Positions 52,735 through 61,460 of a DNA stretch of 61,460 nt are shown in pieces (within the stretch, counting starts at the first letter, position 1; the number at the start of each line of letters is the position of its first letter). Source of the stretch: DTYU01 sp040757355 (lineage in GTDB: Bacteria > Bacillota > Desulfotomaculia > Desulfotomaculales > Ammonificaceae); assembly GCA_040757355.1 (NCBI GenBank), contig JBFLWY010000015.1:1-61460 (forward strand). The letters are read 5' to 3'. The notes beneath the pieces are model-generated. The model was not told the origin of the DNA and made no database searches. It worked only from the letters and a program-made list of their open reading frames with translations. The translations under genes were made by a program, and so were the position numbers.

Positions 52735-53841
52735 GTGAAAAATCTGTTGTTTTTACCTCTACTTATGATTTTCCTGTTAACTAATCCGCTGGTGGTCCTT
52801 TCACAAGAATATTATATCCAAACAAGGCAGCTTGACGGTCAAACTTATGTAAAACTGCAAGACATCCAGCACCTCTTCCGCGAACTGCCTTCACAATGCA
52901 CAATTATTTTCCAACCACAAACCCAAGATGAGGTAAAGGACGTAATTAACAAAGTCAATGAATCTGTAGTCGCGATAATCGGTGAGGACAAAACGATAAA
53001 GAACGACGATTATTACAGTAAAATACCTGCCGGCCTTATGCACGGTTCAGGTGTGATAGTAAGTGAAGACGGAAGAATAGTAACCAACAACCATGTAGTA
53101 GAGAACATGAAAGAAATTTATGTGATTCTTTCCAGCAAGAAGGCCTATAAGGCGCAGCTACTCTACAAAAATAAAGACATTGACCTGGCGCTTATCAAAA
53201 TAAACAAAACGGGACTCAAACCCATTACGTTTGAAAAAATGGAAAATGTGCGTGCGGGTGATGAAGTCATCGCTATCGGGACCCCTCTCTTTTTGGGATG
53301 GTCGAACAGCGCGTCCAAAGGAATAATCAGCGGCCTGAACCGTCCGGTTGATCAAACATACACTTTTTTGCAGACCGACGCCCATATCTATCCCGGCAAC
53401 AGCGGCGGCCCCCTCATTAACATGGACGCCAAGCTTGTCGGTATCAACACCCTGGGTATTCAATGGTACCAGGGAATAAACTTTTGCATACCGGTCGATA
53501 ATGTCGAGTACTTTTTGGATCAGTACGACAAATATGGAAGGATCCGAAGAGCATGTCTGGGGCTGGAACTCGAAGAAAGCTGGTTGGCTGTTGTAGGCAT
53601 CCCCTCAAACCAGGGTCTTAAAGTAATTGGTTATAAGGAGAATTGCGCCGTAGACAAAACCAAAGTCCTGGAGGGAGATGTGCTGAAAGCGGTTGACGGC
53701 CACCCGGTAACTTCAATTGCCGGTTACAATGAGGTCCTGAAAGAGAAATCTCCCGGTGAGAGCATAAAACTGACTTTCGTCCGAAATACCAGCGAGTTTA
53801 CGGTTGTAGCCAAACTTCTAGATTATCCCGAAGAAAGGTAA
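52735..53841 (+). CDS. secreted HtrA/DegP-like serine protease with PDZ
   Basis: 368 residues. Signal peptide 1-23 (LLFLPLLMIFLLT). Trypsin-like domain about 65-255 with catalytic His120 (VTNNHVV), Asp150 (DIDLALIK) and Ser223 (YPGNSGGPL); PDZ about 260-365 (VLEGDVLKAVDGHPVTS). Degrades or refolds damaged envelope proteins. GTG start with AAAGGAG nine nt before. Unlike DegP there is only one PDZ. Followed after 15 nt by a secreted protein gene on the same strand, probably one operon. Confidence 0.88.
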   Translation: MKNLLFLPLLMIFLLTNPLVVLSQEYYIQTRQLDGQTYVKLQDIQHLFRELPSQCTIIFQPQTQDEVKDVINKVNESVVAIIGEDKTIKNDDYYSKIPAGLMHGSGVIVSEDGRIVTNNHVVENMKEIYVILSSKKAYKAQLLYKNKDIDLALIKINKTGLKPITFEKMENVRAGDEVIAIGTPLFLGWSNSASKGIISGLNRPVDQTYTFLQTDAHIYPGNSGGPLINMDAKLVGINTLGIQWYQGINFCIPVDNVEYFLDQYDKYGRIRRACLGLELEESWLAVVGIPSNQGLKVIGYKENCAVDKTKVLEGDVLKAVDGHPVTSIAGYNEVLKEKSPGESIKLTFVRNTSEFTVVAKLLDYPEER

Positions 53842-53856
53842 AGGGGTGTAGACAAA

Positions 53857-55806
53857 ATGCGCAGACTGTTACCGTTCGTTTTTGTCCTGTTGTTAGCTCA
53901 GGCCCTTGTTACGATTAATCCGGCTTGTGCTGCAGAAGACGATGGAAACATCGATTTCTTCAAGGTATTTGCGAAAGATGATGAAAACATTGACCGGATC
54001 GGTAGCCGAATTTATAACTGGTCTATCTACCTGCCGAGCGCAGCCGAAATATTCAAAAACTCTAAAGCCACAGATTTCAACATGTTTATCAGCAACGCCG
54101 GTATTGAAGTCTCCGTCCAGGTACTGAAAAACGTAAACAACTTAACCCTTGAAGAAATTTATGCACTATTAACCACTACCGTTGACGAGAGTCCTTATTC
54201 ATACCACATGTGGAAATATGATCTGGACCACGTTTGCTCAGCCAAGATTGAGTACGATAAGTACAACAACCGGTTCATAAACATCACTTCCGTTATTCCT
54301 GCCGAAGACCTTCCAGCAGTATTTGAGTATGACTACGACGATTTAGCTGGCACTTACCGGGAACAAAGGGTATATTTAGGTCAAAAAAATAATATCAATT
54401 ACATCTACTTATTAGACATATCAATGGACTTAGAGTTTTTTTCACAGCACAAAGGCTTGTTCTTAAAGATTGCCGACTCATTTAGGACTAATTTTAACGA
54501 ACAGAACCCTAACCTCAAAGACCTTTCCGACCAGGTAACCGTTTACCGGACATATCATAACCGTATGTACGGTTGGGAGATCGAACTCGCGCCTTACTGG
54601 AAGTCCCAAGGCCATGAGAATGCCAAGCAACAGGTGTTTATTCCATTATACTCGGACAAGGAATTGGGTTCCGGAAGCGACTCTCAAGACACCATAGAAG
54701 AACCCGCCGATTATACCGCGGACACTTTGACCGACCGGGGTGACAACGAATCAAAGGATTTTCTAAAGGTTACCGTCGTTTCCTCCATCCCTACAGGGGA
54801 AAGCTTCGATGACTGGATTCGCAAAGAAATTAAGGGTAAACAGCTTAATTATAAAGAAACGTTATACCAACAACTGGGGGCGCTTCAGGAGGTAAGAATC
54901 CCTAACGGAAAAGGTAAATTGCTCATCTCAAGAATCAGGACAAATAGTATACACAATATGATAGAAGGCCTTCTCTTGGTGCAAGGGAACGGATACCGGT
55001 ATCAAGTCGTTCTTCGCATCTCCGAATCCAAGTACGCTGAAAAGGAAGGAAACGAGACCTTTTACCGTATGATAAAGTCTTTTCGACCGTGTGACACAAA
55101 AAGTAAGTTCGTCGGAGATTTTTGGGACCCGGAGTCTATATATGACTTTGAGGGCTCGAAAGTGGTTTCGATGAAAAAGTACAACCTGACAATCGTGACC
55201 GGAAATAGCTGGATAAACCCAGACGGGATCTGGGAAGGCATGATCGATAATGAATCCGAGGACTATGAGGGATACTCTTCCGGACAGGGTTTGGGCCTCT
55301 CCTATTTTTCTAACTTTGAGTCCTTGGATTTAACCGAGGTGAGATCAGGGGCAAGGCTTTCAATTCAAGGTGTATTAACTTCCCGTCCCCTCGAGGAAAT
55401 TATGAAGGAGTTCCTCGAGGCGCTGACACTTGTGGAGCGCGAGGAATCGAAGGGGCAAATTTCCACAGTATCTGTACAGAAGTCTAAGATCAAGAATGAC
55501 ATTACCATCTATCGCGTAGTAGAGAACCATAACATCGCCAATATGGAAGCGCTTTCAAGAAACGACAGCAAAAAAGTCTTCAATTATGAGGAAACAACCG
55601 ACACGTACGTGTACATCTTCAAAGTGAAAGACGACCTGTATTTTCTCGAGTTTTCGATACCTTTGATCAGCGCTTCGCAAACCAACATCGAAAAACTAAG
55701 AGAGGTTTGGCAAGAAGTGACGGTAAATGATATCAACGTAGGTAGACTCGCCACTAAATGGGAGGCCGTGGATACCAACCAGAGAAAGACACTGTTTTTC
55801 TGGTAA
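53857..55806 (+). CDS. large secreted protein of unknown function
   Basis: 649 residues with a signal peptide ending NPACAAE (about 1-25). No family recognised. Three regions look similar in pattern (YNWSIYLPSAAEIFKNS near 45, RMYGWEIELAPYW near 240, and KKYNLTIVTGNSWINPD near 445), each followed by a stretch ending in a 'F.....SFR' helix (IADSFRTNF, MIKSFRPC), suggesting three PsbP/Mog1-like alpha-beta repeats. AT-richer than neighbours. It sits 15 nt after the HtrA-like gene with AAAGGGG as ribosome site; likely a partner or substrate of that protease. Confidence 0.6.
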   Translation: MRRLLPFVFVLLLAQALVTINPACAAEDDGNIDFFKVFAKDDENIDRIGSRIYNWSIYLPSAAEIFKNSKATDFNMFISNAGIEVSVQVLKNVNNLTLEEIYALLTTTVDESPYSYHMWKYDLDHVCSAKIEYDKYNNRFINITSVIPAEDLPAVFEYDYDDLAGTYREQRVYLGQKNNINYIYLLDISMDLEFFSQHKGLFLKIADSFRTNFNEQNPNLKDLSDQVTVYRTYHNRMYGWEIELAPYWKSQGHENAKQQVFIPLYSDKELGSGSDSQDTIEEPADYTADTLTDRGDNESKDFLKVTVVSSIPTGESFDDWIRKEIKGKQLNYKETLYQQLGALQEVRIPNGKGKLLISRIRTNSIHNMIEGLLLVQGNGYRYQVVLRISESKYAEKEGNETFYRMIKSFRPCDTKSKFVGDFWDPESIYDFEGSKVVSMKKYNLTIVTGNSWINPDGIWEGMIDNESEDYEGYSSGQGLGLSYFSNFESLDLTEVRSGARLSIQGVLTSRPLEEIMKEFLEALTLVEREESKGQISTVSVQKSKIKNDITIYRVVENHNIANMEALSRNDSKKVFNYEETTDTYVYIFKVKDDLYFLEFSIPLISASQTNIEKLREVWQEVTVNDINVGRLATKWEAVDTNQRKTLFFW

Positions 55807-55864
55807 CAGACAGAAGCAGTCGCGGGTCTTGTCGCCTGTTTGCCGTAAACTGCGGCGGTGGCGA

Positions 55865-58072
55865 CTACTCTCCTGAAAGGATGTACAGAAGCGGCGGGAT
55901 GCCGAATATCGTAGCCGTAGCCGCGGCAACCGTGCCGGAGTCGTTGAATATAAAGGCAGCTACCGCGGTTACGACTACACCCAGGAAACCTGTGAACAGA
56001 TACGGGTAACGGGAGCGTAAGACCCGCATCACCCCGACGGGCCGGTAGGACAGCAGCAGAAGTCCCCCTATTCCGGCTGCGAGGACGCGTGACCAAATGG
56101 TATACTTAAAAAGCTTAATATTCATGGCCATTTTACGTTTAATGATATCGAAAGCCGCAGACGGGTCCTGGAGTACGAGCAAGAGATTCCTTCCCATGTG
56201 CGACTGGACGCCAGATTGCCTGAATAAGTCAACGGCGACAAAAATCAACGGGAGTGAGACCAAAACCGCAATTACGAGAGCCATGTGACGCATTTGAAAC
56301 CTGACGCCGGCGAAGGCAAGGAAGGTGACGGGGAAAGCAACACACGCCGTCAGCAGACCGCCAAAATTGGCTCCAAGCCCTGGTGCGCCAAGGGCCATGA
56401 TCACCGCCAGCCCCAAGAGGGCGGTACCAATCTTAGATAAGCGCGAGGGCCAGATGCTTAAGACGCAAGCGCTTGAAAAAATAGTAGCGCTTATCAGCAC
56501 ACCCATGTATTCGTTTCCAATACCATAGAACCGCGCCCCGCTCATCGCGTCGTAACTTAGGATCGACTGCTTCATCAGCGTACCGCCAAATAAAACATCG
56601 GCGATGATTAAGCCCACAGTCGCCACGGAGAGAAAAACAAATCCCGCAAGGGTGCGGCGTTCTTCCAAGTGGAGTGTTAACATCGTGAGGGCTATGGTGA
56701 TAACGATAATTCCCGCCAGGTAGAGAATCGGCGAACGCGTACCTAACACCGGCATAATCAGGGCGGCCAGCGGTACACCCATGATGCTGATCACGAACTG
56801 ACGGGCCCACAGCGTTCGGGCCCAGCGATGCTCTCTCAGCAGGATTAAGAGCACCGCAGCGCTTATGAGAATAATGGTGTAAATGAGGTAACCCTTGATG
56901 ACCGGTGTTCTGAAGTTGTGCACGAATACCACTTTTTCCCGCAACAATTTCAAATGCGACAACTGGTCACGAACTTCTGCAGTTGCGACCGGCCTTCCCG
57001 ACATCGTGTTAGGTGTACTTATACCGAAGTGCTTCAATACGGTCGGCGCAAGATCAGTGTTCATAACGATGCCGGGACGCCTGGTTGACGGAGAAGTGAG
57101 CACTGTTCCGGGTTGCACGCCGCGCCCCACCATGATTACCGGGGTAAACCAATCACCTGATCGGAGGGCATTCTTTGAGGGTGTTGGGGAAACCACGATA
57201 AGAAGGTCGCGCTGTAAGTCGAGAGCAGCCGAGACCTTCCCTAAAAATCGGTCCGCGCGTTCAAGGGTTTCGTTCCAGCGGCGGGAAAAGACGACATCTG
57301 TAATCTGCGTTTGAGCTTCGTCCAGACGGGAGGTATCGCCAAGGTCGATAACGAGGAAATCTGAGTCCGTTAATGACAGCCATTTGTTCCACAAAATATC
57401 GTAATCGGAGCGGAAGCTGCCAGGAAAGAGCGAATCCCGCATTACAAGTTCCCTGCCGACATAACCGGAACTGACCAGGCCCCGCCGGTCCATGGCAACG
57501 GTCGCAACCTGTCGTGCCGTTTGTTCGCGCCAGTCCGCATTTCCCAGACAGGCTGCCGTTAATCCCGCGGTTTTGAGTTCTTCGCCCAAAGCCCCCGGCT
57601 GCACCGGATAATTTAGCGCAGCGTTCTCTCTGTTCAGATGTGGCATTTCCAGAACAACCACATTACCCGGCATCACAGCGATCCCTGTGCGCTGTTTAAA
57701 CTCCTCGCCGGCCTTAACGCCTTGTTGCAGACGTTCATCCGTTTCATAAGCGAGGTTGCCGGCGTTCGTCGCAATTGCGTGCGCTCCGGCACCGATGGTG
57801 GCGTAAGTGTTTTCCGGATTCCGAATACCGCCCGTAGCGGTGTTTAAAAGGCCGGCACCCCCCATAGAAATCAGGCGTGAGAGGTTTTCCCAGGCAGGGT
57901 TCTCCAGGTCGTCAAGGCTTAAACGGTCGATTATCAAGATAACCACCCGGCCTTTGTCCGCTTCGGCGGCTTCGCCACCGGAACCGAAAAGGGCGCAAAT
58001 CAGTGCGCAAAATACAAGAAACAGTGTTTTACTGATTGCACTCCGACCGAGTTTTATAAACGAGGCAGGCAC
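55865..58072 (-). CDS. alkaline-phosphatase-fold protein with multi-span membrane domain
   Basis: 735 residues. N-terminal anchor (about 15-35), then an AlkP/sulfatase-like extracellular domain (about 40-340): VVILIIDRLSLDDLENPAW, LLNTATGGIRNPENTYATIG, FLVIDLGDTSRLD, VMNTDLAPTVLKHFGI. The rest (about 370-735) has ten or so helices. No exact family recalled; the arrangement is reminiscent of polymer-transferring envelope enzymes such as LTA-synthase relatives, but with the membrane part last. GTG 58072 (GGGAGAG seven nt upstream) is preferred to a TTG 21 nt earlier. Next to a GT4 gene, so envelope polymer synthesis is plausible. Confidence 0.7.
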   Translation of the reverse strand: MPASFIKLGRSAISKTLFLVFCALICALFGSGGEAAEADKGRVVILIIDRLSLDDLENPAWENLSRLISMGGAGLLNTATGGIRNPENTYATIGAGAHAIATNAGNLAYETDERLQQGVKAGEEFKQRTGIAVMPGNVVVLEMPHLNRENAALNYPVQPGALGEELKTAGLTAACLGNADWREQTARQVATVAMDRRGLVSSGYVGRELVMRDSLFPGSFRSDYDILWNKWLSLTDSDFLVIDLGDTSRLDEAQTQITDVVFSRRWNETLERADRFLGKVSAALDLQRDLLIVVSPTPSKNALRSGDWFTPVIMVGRGVQPGTVLTSPSTRRPGIVMNTDLAPTVLKHFGISTPNTMSGRPVATAEVRDQLSHLKLLREKVVFVHNFRTPVIKGYLIYTIILISAAVLLILLREHRWARTLWARQFVISIMGVPLAALIMPVLGTRSPILYLAGIIVITIALTMLTLHLEERRTLAGFVFLSVATVGLIIADVLFGGTLMKQSILSYDAMSGARFYGIGNEYMGVLISATIFSSACVLSIWPSRLSKIGTALLGLAVIMALGAPGLGANFGGLLTACVAFPVTFLAFAGVRFQMRHMALVIAVLVSLPLIFVAVDLFRQSGVQSHMGRNLLLVLQDPSAAFDIIKRKMAMNIKLFKYTIWSRVLAAGIGGLLLLSYRPVGVMRVLRSRYPYLFTGFLGVVVTAVAAFIFNDSGTVAAATATIFGIPPLLYILSGE

Positions 58073-58151
58073 TAGGCTTCTCTCCCAGCTCAAACTAAAC
58101 CTGAAAGCTAAAGCAATTTTAAGGCTACGAGAACCTATTTACAAGAACTTT

Positions 58152-59297
58152 TTAATTTAGCAAACTGCTGGAGGTCAATGCATCCCGGTACAAGTCCATT
58201 ACGCGCCCAGCCATCTTTTCCACCGTAAAAAGTTCGCACACCCGTTTTCGACCCGCCACGCCAAAGGAGACCGCGCGCTCCGGTACTGCAAGGAGTTCCG
58301 TTATGCCGTTTGCAAGCGCCGCGGGGTCTCGCGGCGGTACAAGGATTCCGGTTTCACCGTGCACAACTACCTCGGGAATTCCGCCTACCGCTGTGGCCAG
58401 TACCGGAAGCGAGGCCGCCATTGCCTCTAGAATTGTCACTCCCAACCCCTCGGTTGTTGAAGGGAGCGCCAAGACGTCGAATGCCTTCAAGACGACCGGC
58501 ACGTCATCACGAGAACCGGCAAAGATAAAGTCCCCGTCTACTCCCCTTTTCGCCGCCAAGGCTTCCAGTTCCGACTTTAAGGGACCGTCCCCGACCAATA
58601 CAAAGAGCGGTCTTTTAGCAGGCGGTATTAACGCCGCTGCTTCGACAAGGTAGCGCAGACCCTTTTGAGGGGCTAGCCGGGCTACAGTCCCGACCACGGC
58701 CCGGTCTACCGGTATACCAATTCGATTCCTGACCGATTCCCGGGGTTCGTCCACCTCAAACTCCGCGGGGTTAATACCGTTATAAACGGCTACTACCTGA
58801 TCGGGGTTTAACCCCTCCCGTTCGATCAGTTCCCGGCGAAGCGCTTCAGAGACGGTAATGATCCGGTGTGTCTTTCGTGCCAGTCCTTTTTCCGCCAAGG
58901 CATAGGCCTTCTTCTTGAACTCCGCCCATTCCGCATAAAAAATTGAGTTGTGCGCCGTTAAAAAAACAACCGGTACATTGGCAACAAGCGCTGCAATCCT
59001 GCCGACCAGGCCCGCCTTAGCACCGTGGGCGTGTAAAATGTGAAACCGTTTCACTTTTAAGAATTGGGCTAACCGCAAAACAACCCAGGGATCGCATATC
59101 AGGTCTACCTCTCCTCGCAAGGGCAAAGACAATGTTTTGAAACCCAGGTTCCCCGCCGCAGCAAGGATTTCCCCGGGCGGCCCAATAACCCAAGAGTCGA
59201 ACAATCCGCTATCCGTGTGCTTAAGCAGGTTTAATAAGTGTCCCTTCATCCCGCCTGCGGCCGGTCGGATTACGTGCAAGACCTTAAACCGTTTCAA
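58152..59297 (-). CDS. GT4 glycosyltransferase
   Basis: 381 residues. VLHVIRPAAGGMKGHLLNLL, LHAHGAKAGLVGRIAA, VYNGINPAEF, GTVARLAPQKGLRYLVEAAA and the EX7E segment PSTTEGLGVTILEAMAAS define family GT4. Cytoplasmic transfer of a sugar to a lipid-linked or wall polymer. TTG 59297 is favoured because GGAGG is eight nt upstream; two ATGs (59318, 59303) are in frame. It precedes the AlkP-like membrane gene, forming a likely unit. Confidence 0.88.
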   Translation of the reverse strand: MKRFKVLHVIRPAAGGMKGHLLNLLKHTDSGLFDSWVIGPPGEILAAAGNLGFKTLSLPLRGEVDLICDPWVVLRLAQFLKVKRFHILHAHGAKAGLVGRIAALVANVPVVFLTAHNSIFYAEWAEFKKKAYALAEKGLARKTHRIITVSEALRRELIEREGLNPDQVVAVYNGINPAEFEVDEPRESVRNRIGIPVDRAVVGTVARLAPQKGLRYLVEAAALIPPAKRPLFVLVGDGPLKSELEALAAKRGVDGDFIFAGSRDDVPVVLKAFDVLALPSTTEGLGVTILEAMAASLPVLATAVGGIPEVVVHGETGILVPPRDPAALANGITELLAVPERAVSFGVAGRKRVCELFTVEKMAGRVMDLYRDALTSSSLLN

Positions 59298-59375
59298 GAC
59301 CATTTCCTCCAATGCCAACTACGTGCGCTGCAAAGCCACTTATTGTTGTTCTTCAGGCACGGTTTTCCTGTCAAG

Positions 59376-59402
59376 AAAAATCCCCGCTGAGTGAGCGGGG
59401 AC
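59376..59402 (-). terminator. intrinsic terminator after ferredoxin
   Basis: TCCCCGCT-gagtg-AGCGGGGA stem with TTTTT on the minus-strand 3' side, 24 nt past the ferredoxin stop. Confidence 0.85.
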
Positions 59403-59425
59403 TCTTTATTTGGAATTTGTGGGCC

Positions 59426-59617
59426 TTATTGAGTTGATATTGCTTCCGTCGGGCAGCTTTCCGCCGCCTCCTGGCAAACCTCTTCCAGGTCTTCCGGAAC
59501 ATCCTCCCCTGTAGCGGTCGCCTTATCTTCTTCTTCTATCCACCCGAATACTTCGGGACACAACTCGACACAAGTGCCGCACCCGATGCATAACTCGTGA
59601 TCAACTTCCACTCGCAC
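59426..59617 (-). CDS. [4Fe-4S] ferredoxin
   Basis: 63 residues. CIGCGTCVELCP gives CxxCxxC plus a following Cys, and ESCPTEAI the fourth-ligand CP of a single-cluster ferredoxin; acidic middle (EEEDKATATGEDVPEDLEEV). Electron carrier in the cytoplasm. GTG 59617 with GGGAGGG eight nt upstream. The 175 bases upstream hold no gene. Confidence 0.92.
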   Translation of the reverse strand: MRVEVDHELCIGCGTCVELCPEVFGWIEEEDKATATGEDVPEDLEEVCQEAAESCPTEAISTQ

Positions 59618-59792
59618 TCAGTATTCCCTCCCGTAGGCTTTCTCAACGATTAAAGTTTGCTTTCTATCAGAGTAAAATATACGCGTCAGGACCATCGATT
59701 TGCAGTCTATGAAAACTTATCATGCGGCATTAACAGAAAGAGCGACAACCGCTTCGGTTCCAATCAGAAGTAGGACTGTCATGTAAGCTGGC

Positions 59793-61460
59793 CTACTCGC
59801 CGTTAATCCACTTTAATAACCGGAGGACCATGGCGCTTACCTCTGCCCTGGTTACACCGTTTTGGGGCCTGAATGTGCCGTCCGGGTAGCCTGTGATGAT
59901 GCCTTTTGCACCCGCCACACCTACGGCGTCCTTTGCCCAAGCGGGAATCTTGTCGGCGTCACGGAAGGTTATTACCGCCGGCACAACCTCCCCGCTCTTC
60001 TTCTTGATGATGCGCGATATCAACGCCGCCAATTCGGCGCGGCTGACAGTTGCATCGGGGTTGAAGACCACCGTACCGTCGGGGCGGGAATAACCTTCTA
60101 CCAGCCCTTCTTTCACCGCTGCGGCCACCGCACCCTGCGCCCAGGCGGGAATCTTGTTATTGTCTCTAAAACCGAGTTCCTTTCCGTTGCCGGGATCAAG
60201 GTCCAAGACCCGCGTCAGGATGCTTACCGCTTCCACCCGCGTAATCTTGTTGTCTGGCTTGAAACTGCCGTCGGGATACCCGCCGATGATCTCCTTATCG
60301 GCCAGTTCCCTTAACTCCCCGGCAGCCCAGTGGCCAGAGATGTCTTTGAAAGGAAGCGTGGACGATACAAAGATATCCGAAGCGCGGTTTGAATCACCCG
60401 GCACCAAATTGTCCGCACCGGAAACGAAAGCCACGCAACACCCGTCGGCGTTGATGCACGGAAAAGCAGGGTCGGCATTCCCTGCCGCACCTTTTCTTGA
60501 GTCACTGACCCGCTGTATCCTTCCGGATTTCCGGTCGCAAACGAAGACGTCAGCCCTCCCGTTTGTGTCACCTGGAGTTAAATTCGCGGCTTCCGATATA
60601 AAGGCCACATATCGCCCGTCGGCGCTGATGCTGGGGGAGTGGCTATCCTTACCCCCCTGTCCGCCGGTAGTTGAAACACTAACCCGTTCTGTCCAGCCTT
60701 TTTCCCGGTCATATACAAAAACGTCCGCCACGTTGTTGGTATCATTTTCAACCAGATTTTTTGAGGTCGAAATAAACGCCACATACCGCCCATCGGCGCT
60801 GATACTGGGCGACACGCTCTCTCCGGTTCCTTCAACGCCGTCAGTGGAAACGCTTACTCTTTCAGTACGCCGGGTCTGCCGATCATGCACAAAAACATCA
60901 GGCGCTCCGTTCGTATCGCCGGTGACCAGGTTACCGGAGTCGGAGGCAAAAGCAACAAAGCGCCCATCAGCACTAACACACGAGAAGAGGTGGTCACCTT
61001 CCCCCTGGACGCCCGTAGTGGCAACGCTGACGCGCGTCGTTTGGCGCGTCCACCTGTCGTGTACGAAAACATCGGCCTTTTTGTTAGTATCGCCGCTGAC
61101 CAGATTAGACGCATCCGACGAAAAGGAAACATAACGCCCGTCGGCGCTGATGCTCGGAAAATAGCTATCCCCATTCGCCTGAACCCCGCTACTGGTAATA
61201 CTTACCCGTTCCGTCAGGCGCAATTGCCGGTCGTGTACAAAAACGTCTGCTGCTCCGTTGGTATCACCAGGCACAAGATTGCTCGAGTCTGAAATGAACG
61301 CCACATAACGCCCGTCGGTATTGATACTGGGATAGAGATGGTTTCCGTTACCCTGGGCGCCTCTACTGGAGACGCTTACCCGGTTCACCCGGCGCGTAAG
61401 CCGGTCGAAAACGAAGATATCGGCCGTTCCGTTCGTATCGCCCCACACCAGATTGGACGC
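59793..61460 (-). CDS. beta-propeller repeat protein with three SLH domains (5' cut)
   Basis: At least 556 residues; the gene continues past the right edge, since the frame reads SNLVWGDTNG across its first GTG. Seven repeats of about 55 residues are visible, each with DGRYVAFIS, NLVPGDTNG and ADVFVHDR, a TolB/PD40-like beta-propeller. Three SLH domains follow: DISGHWAAGELRELADKEII, AWAQGAVAAAVKEGLVEGYS, AWAKDAVGVAGAKGIITGYP, each ending in ITRVEA/VSRAEL/VTRAEV. SLH domains anchor the protein to pyruvylated wall polymer. Probably exported and surface-exposed; ligand unknown. Confidence 0.9.
   Translation of the reverse strand, partial: ASNLVWGDTNGTADIFVFDRLTRRVNRVSVSSRGAQGNGNHLYPSINTDGRYVAFISDSSNLVPGDTNGAADVFVHDRQLRLTERVSITSSGVQANGDSYFPSISADGRYVSFSSDASNLVSGDTNKKADVFVHDRWTRQTTRVSVATTGVQGEGDHLFSCVSADGRFVAFASDSGNLVTGDTNGAPDVFVHDRQTRRTERVSVSTDGVEGTGESVSPSISADGRYVAFISTSKNLVENDTNNVADVFVYDREKGWTERVSVSTTGGQGGKDSHSPSISADGRYVAFISEAANLTPGDTNGRADVFVCDRKSGRIQRVSDSRKGAAGNADPAFPCINADGCCVAFVSGADNLVPGDSNRASDIFVSSTLPFKDISGHWAAGELRELADKEIIGGYPDGSFKPDNKITRVEAVSILTRVLDLDPGNGKELGFRDNNKIPAWAQGAVAAAVKEGLVEGYSRPDGTVVFNPDATVSRAELAALISRIIKKKSGEVVPAVITFRDADKIPAWAKDAVGVAGAKGIITGYPDGTFRPQNGVTRAEVSAMVLRLLKWINGE

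Overview
The window looks like a chromosome segment from an anaerobic, spore-former-related Firmicute (Clostridia, Peptococcaceae/Desulfotomaculales type). This is inferred from the futalosine menaquinone genes, the selA-selB pair, the class 1B speD, S-layer (SLH) and copper-amine-oxidase-N anchoring domains, strong GGAGG ribosome sites and frequent GTG/TTG starts. No rRNA, tRNA or CRISPR array was found. Almost every gene lies on the minus strand; only an MFS transporter and an HtrA-type protease with its neighbour lie on the plus strand.

Region 1 (1-7.2 kb) is an accessory area of toxin-antitoxin modules and debris: a HepT/MntA pair cut by the window edge, a MazE-like antitoxin remnant, an AbrB/PIN pair, a secreted glycoside hydrolase, two small unknown genes, a broken DUF429 gene, a NERD-domain gene and a frameshifted remnant.

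Region 2 (7.2-31.1 kb) is a 24-kb, one-directional defence-type cluster. In transcription order it holds: a 1696-residue coiled-coil/membrane protein; a DUF1998-type DEAD/DEAH helicase; an HTH-SNF2-DUF3883 helicase; a GxxExxY nuclease-like gene; a DUF1156 DNA methylase; a DUF6978-like/DUF1828 pair; a second DNA methylase (TSPPYW); and a DUF499 ATPase. The parts recall DISARM and Druantia, but the combination matches neither exactly. Inside it sits a family of elements bounded by inverted GCCAAG-rich ends (cores of about 27 bp). One copy carries the GxxExxY gene. Three short copies (162, 159 and 120 bp, all multiples of three) are read in frame through the DUF1156 methylase, and a fourth supplies its apparent start codon. 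Neighbouring copies are always separated by exactly 9 nt. This is the most unusual signal in the window.

Region 3 (31.1-40.0 kb): MFS transporter, cupin and cysteine-cluster proteins, then sugar-polymer genes: a nucleotidyltransferase fused to a degenerate phosphomutase domain, a glycogen-synthase-like GT4, a CBS protein and a single-domain starch-binding module. An LpdD-like protein follows.

Region 4 (40-52.4 kb): selB, selA, mqnC, mqnA, mqnE, mqnP (ubiA type), ubiD (mqnL type), menG/ubiE, a prenyl-synthase-like subunit without its Asp-rich motif, speD and an FAH-family hydrolase. The genes make the late steps of menaquinone from chorismate/futalosine plus selenocysteine incorporation; the deaminase/hydrolase steps, UbiX and selC were not seen here.

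Region 5 (52.4-61.46 kb) concerns the cell envelope: an HtrA-like secreted protease with a secreted partner, an alkaline-phosphatase-fold membrane protein, a GT4 glycosyltransferase, a small ferredoxin, and a beta-propeller/SLH surface protein that runs off the right edge. Several inverted or tandem repeats and intrinsic terminators mark the gaps.
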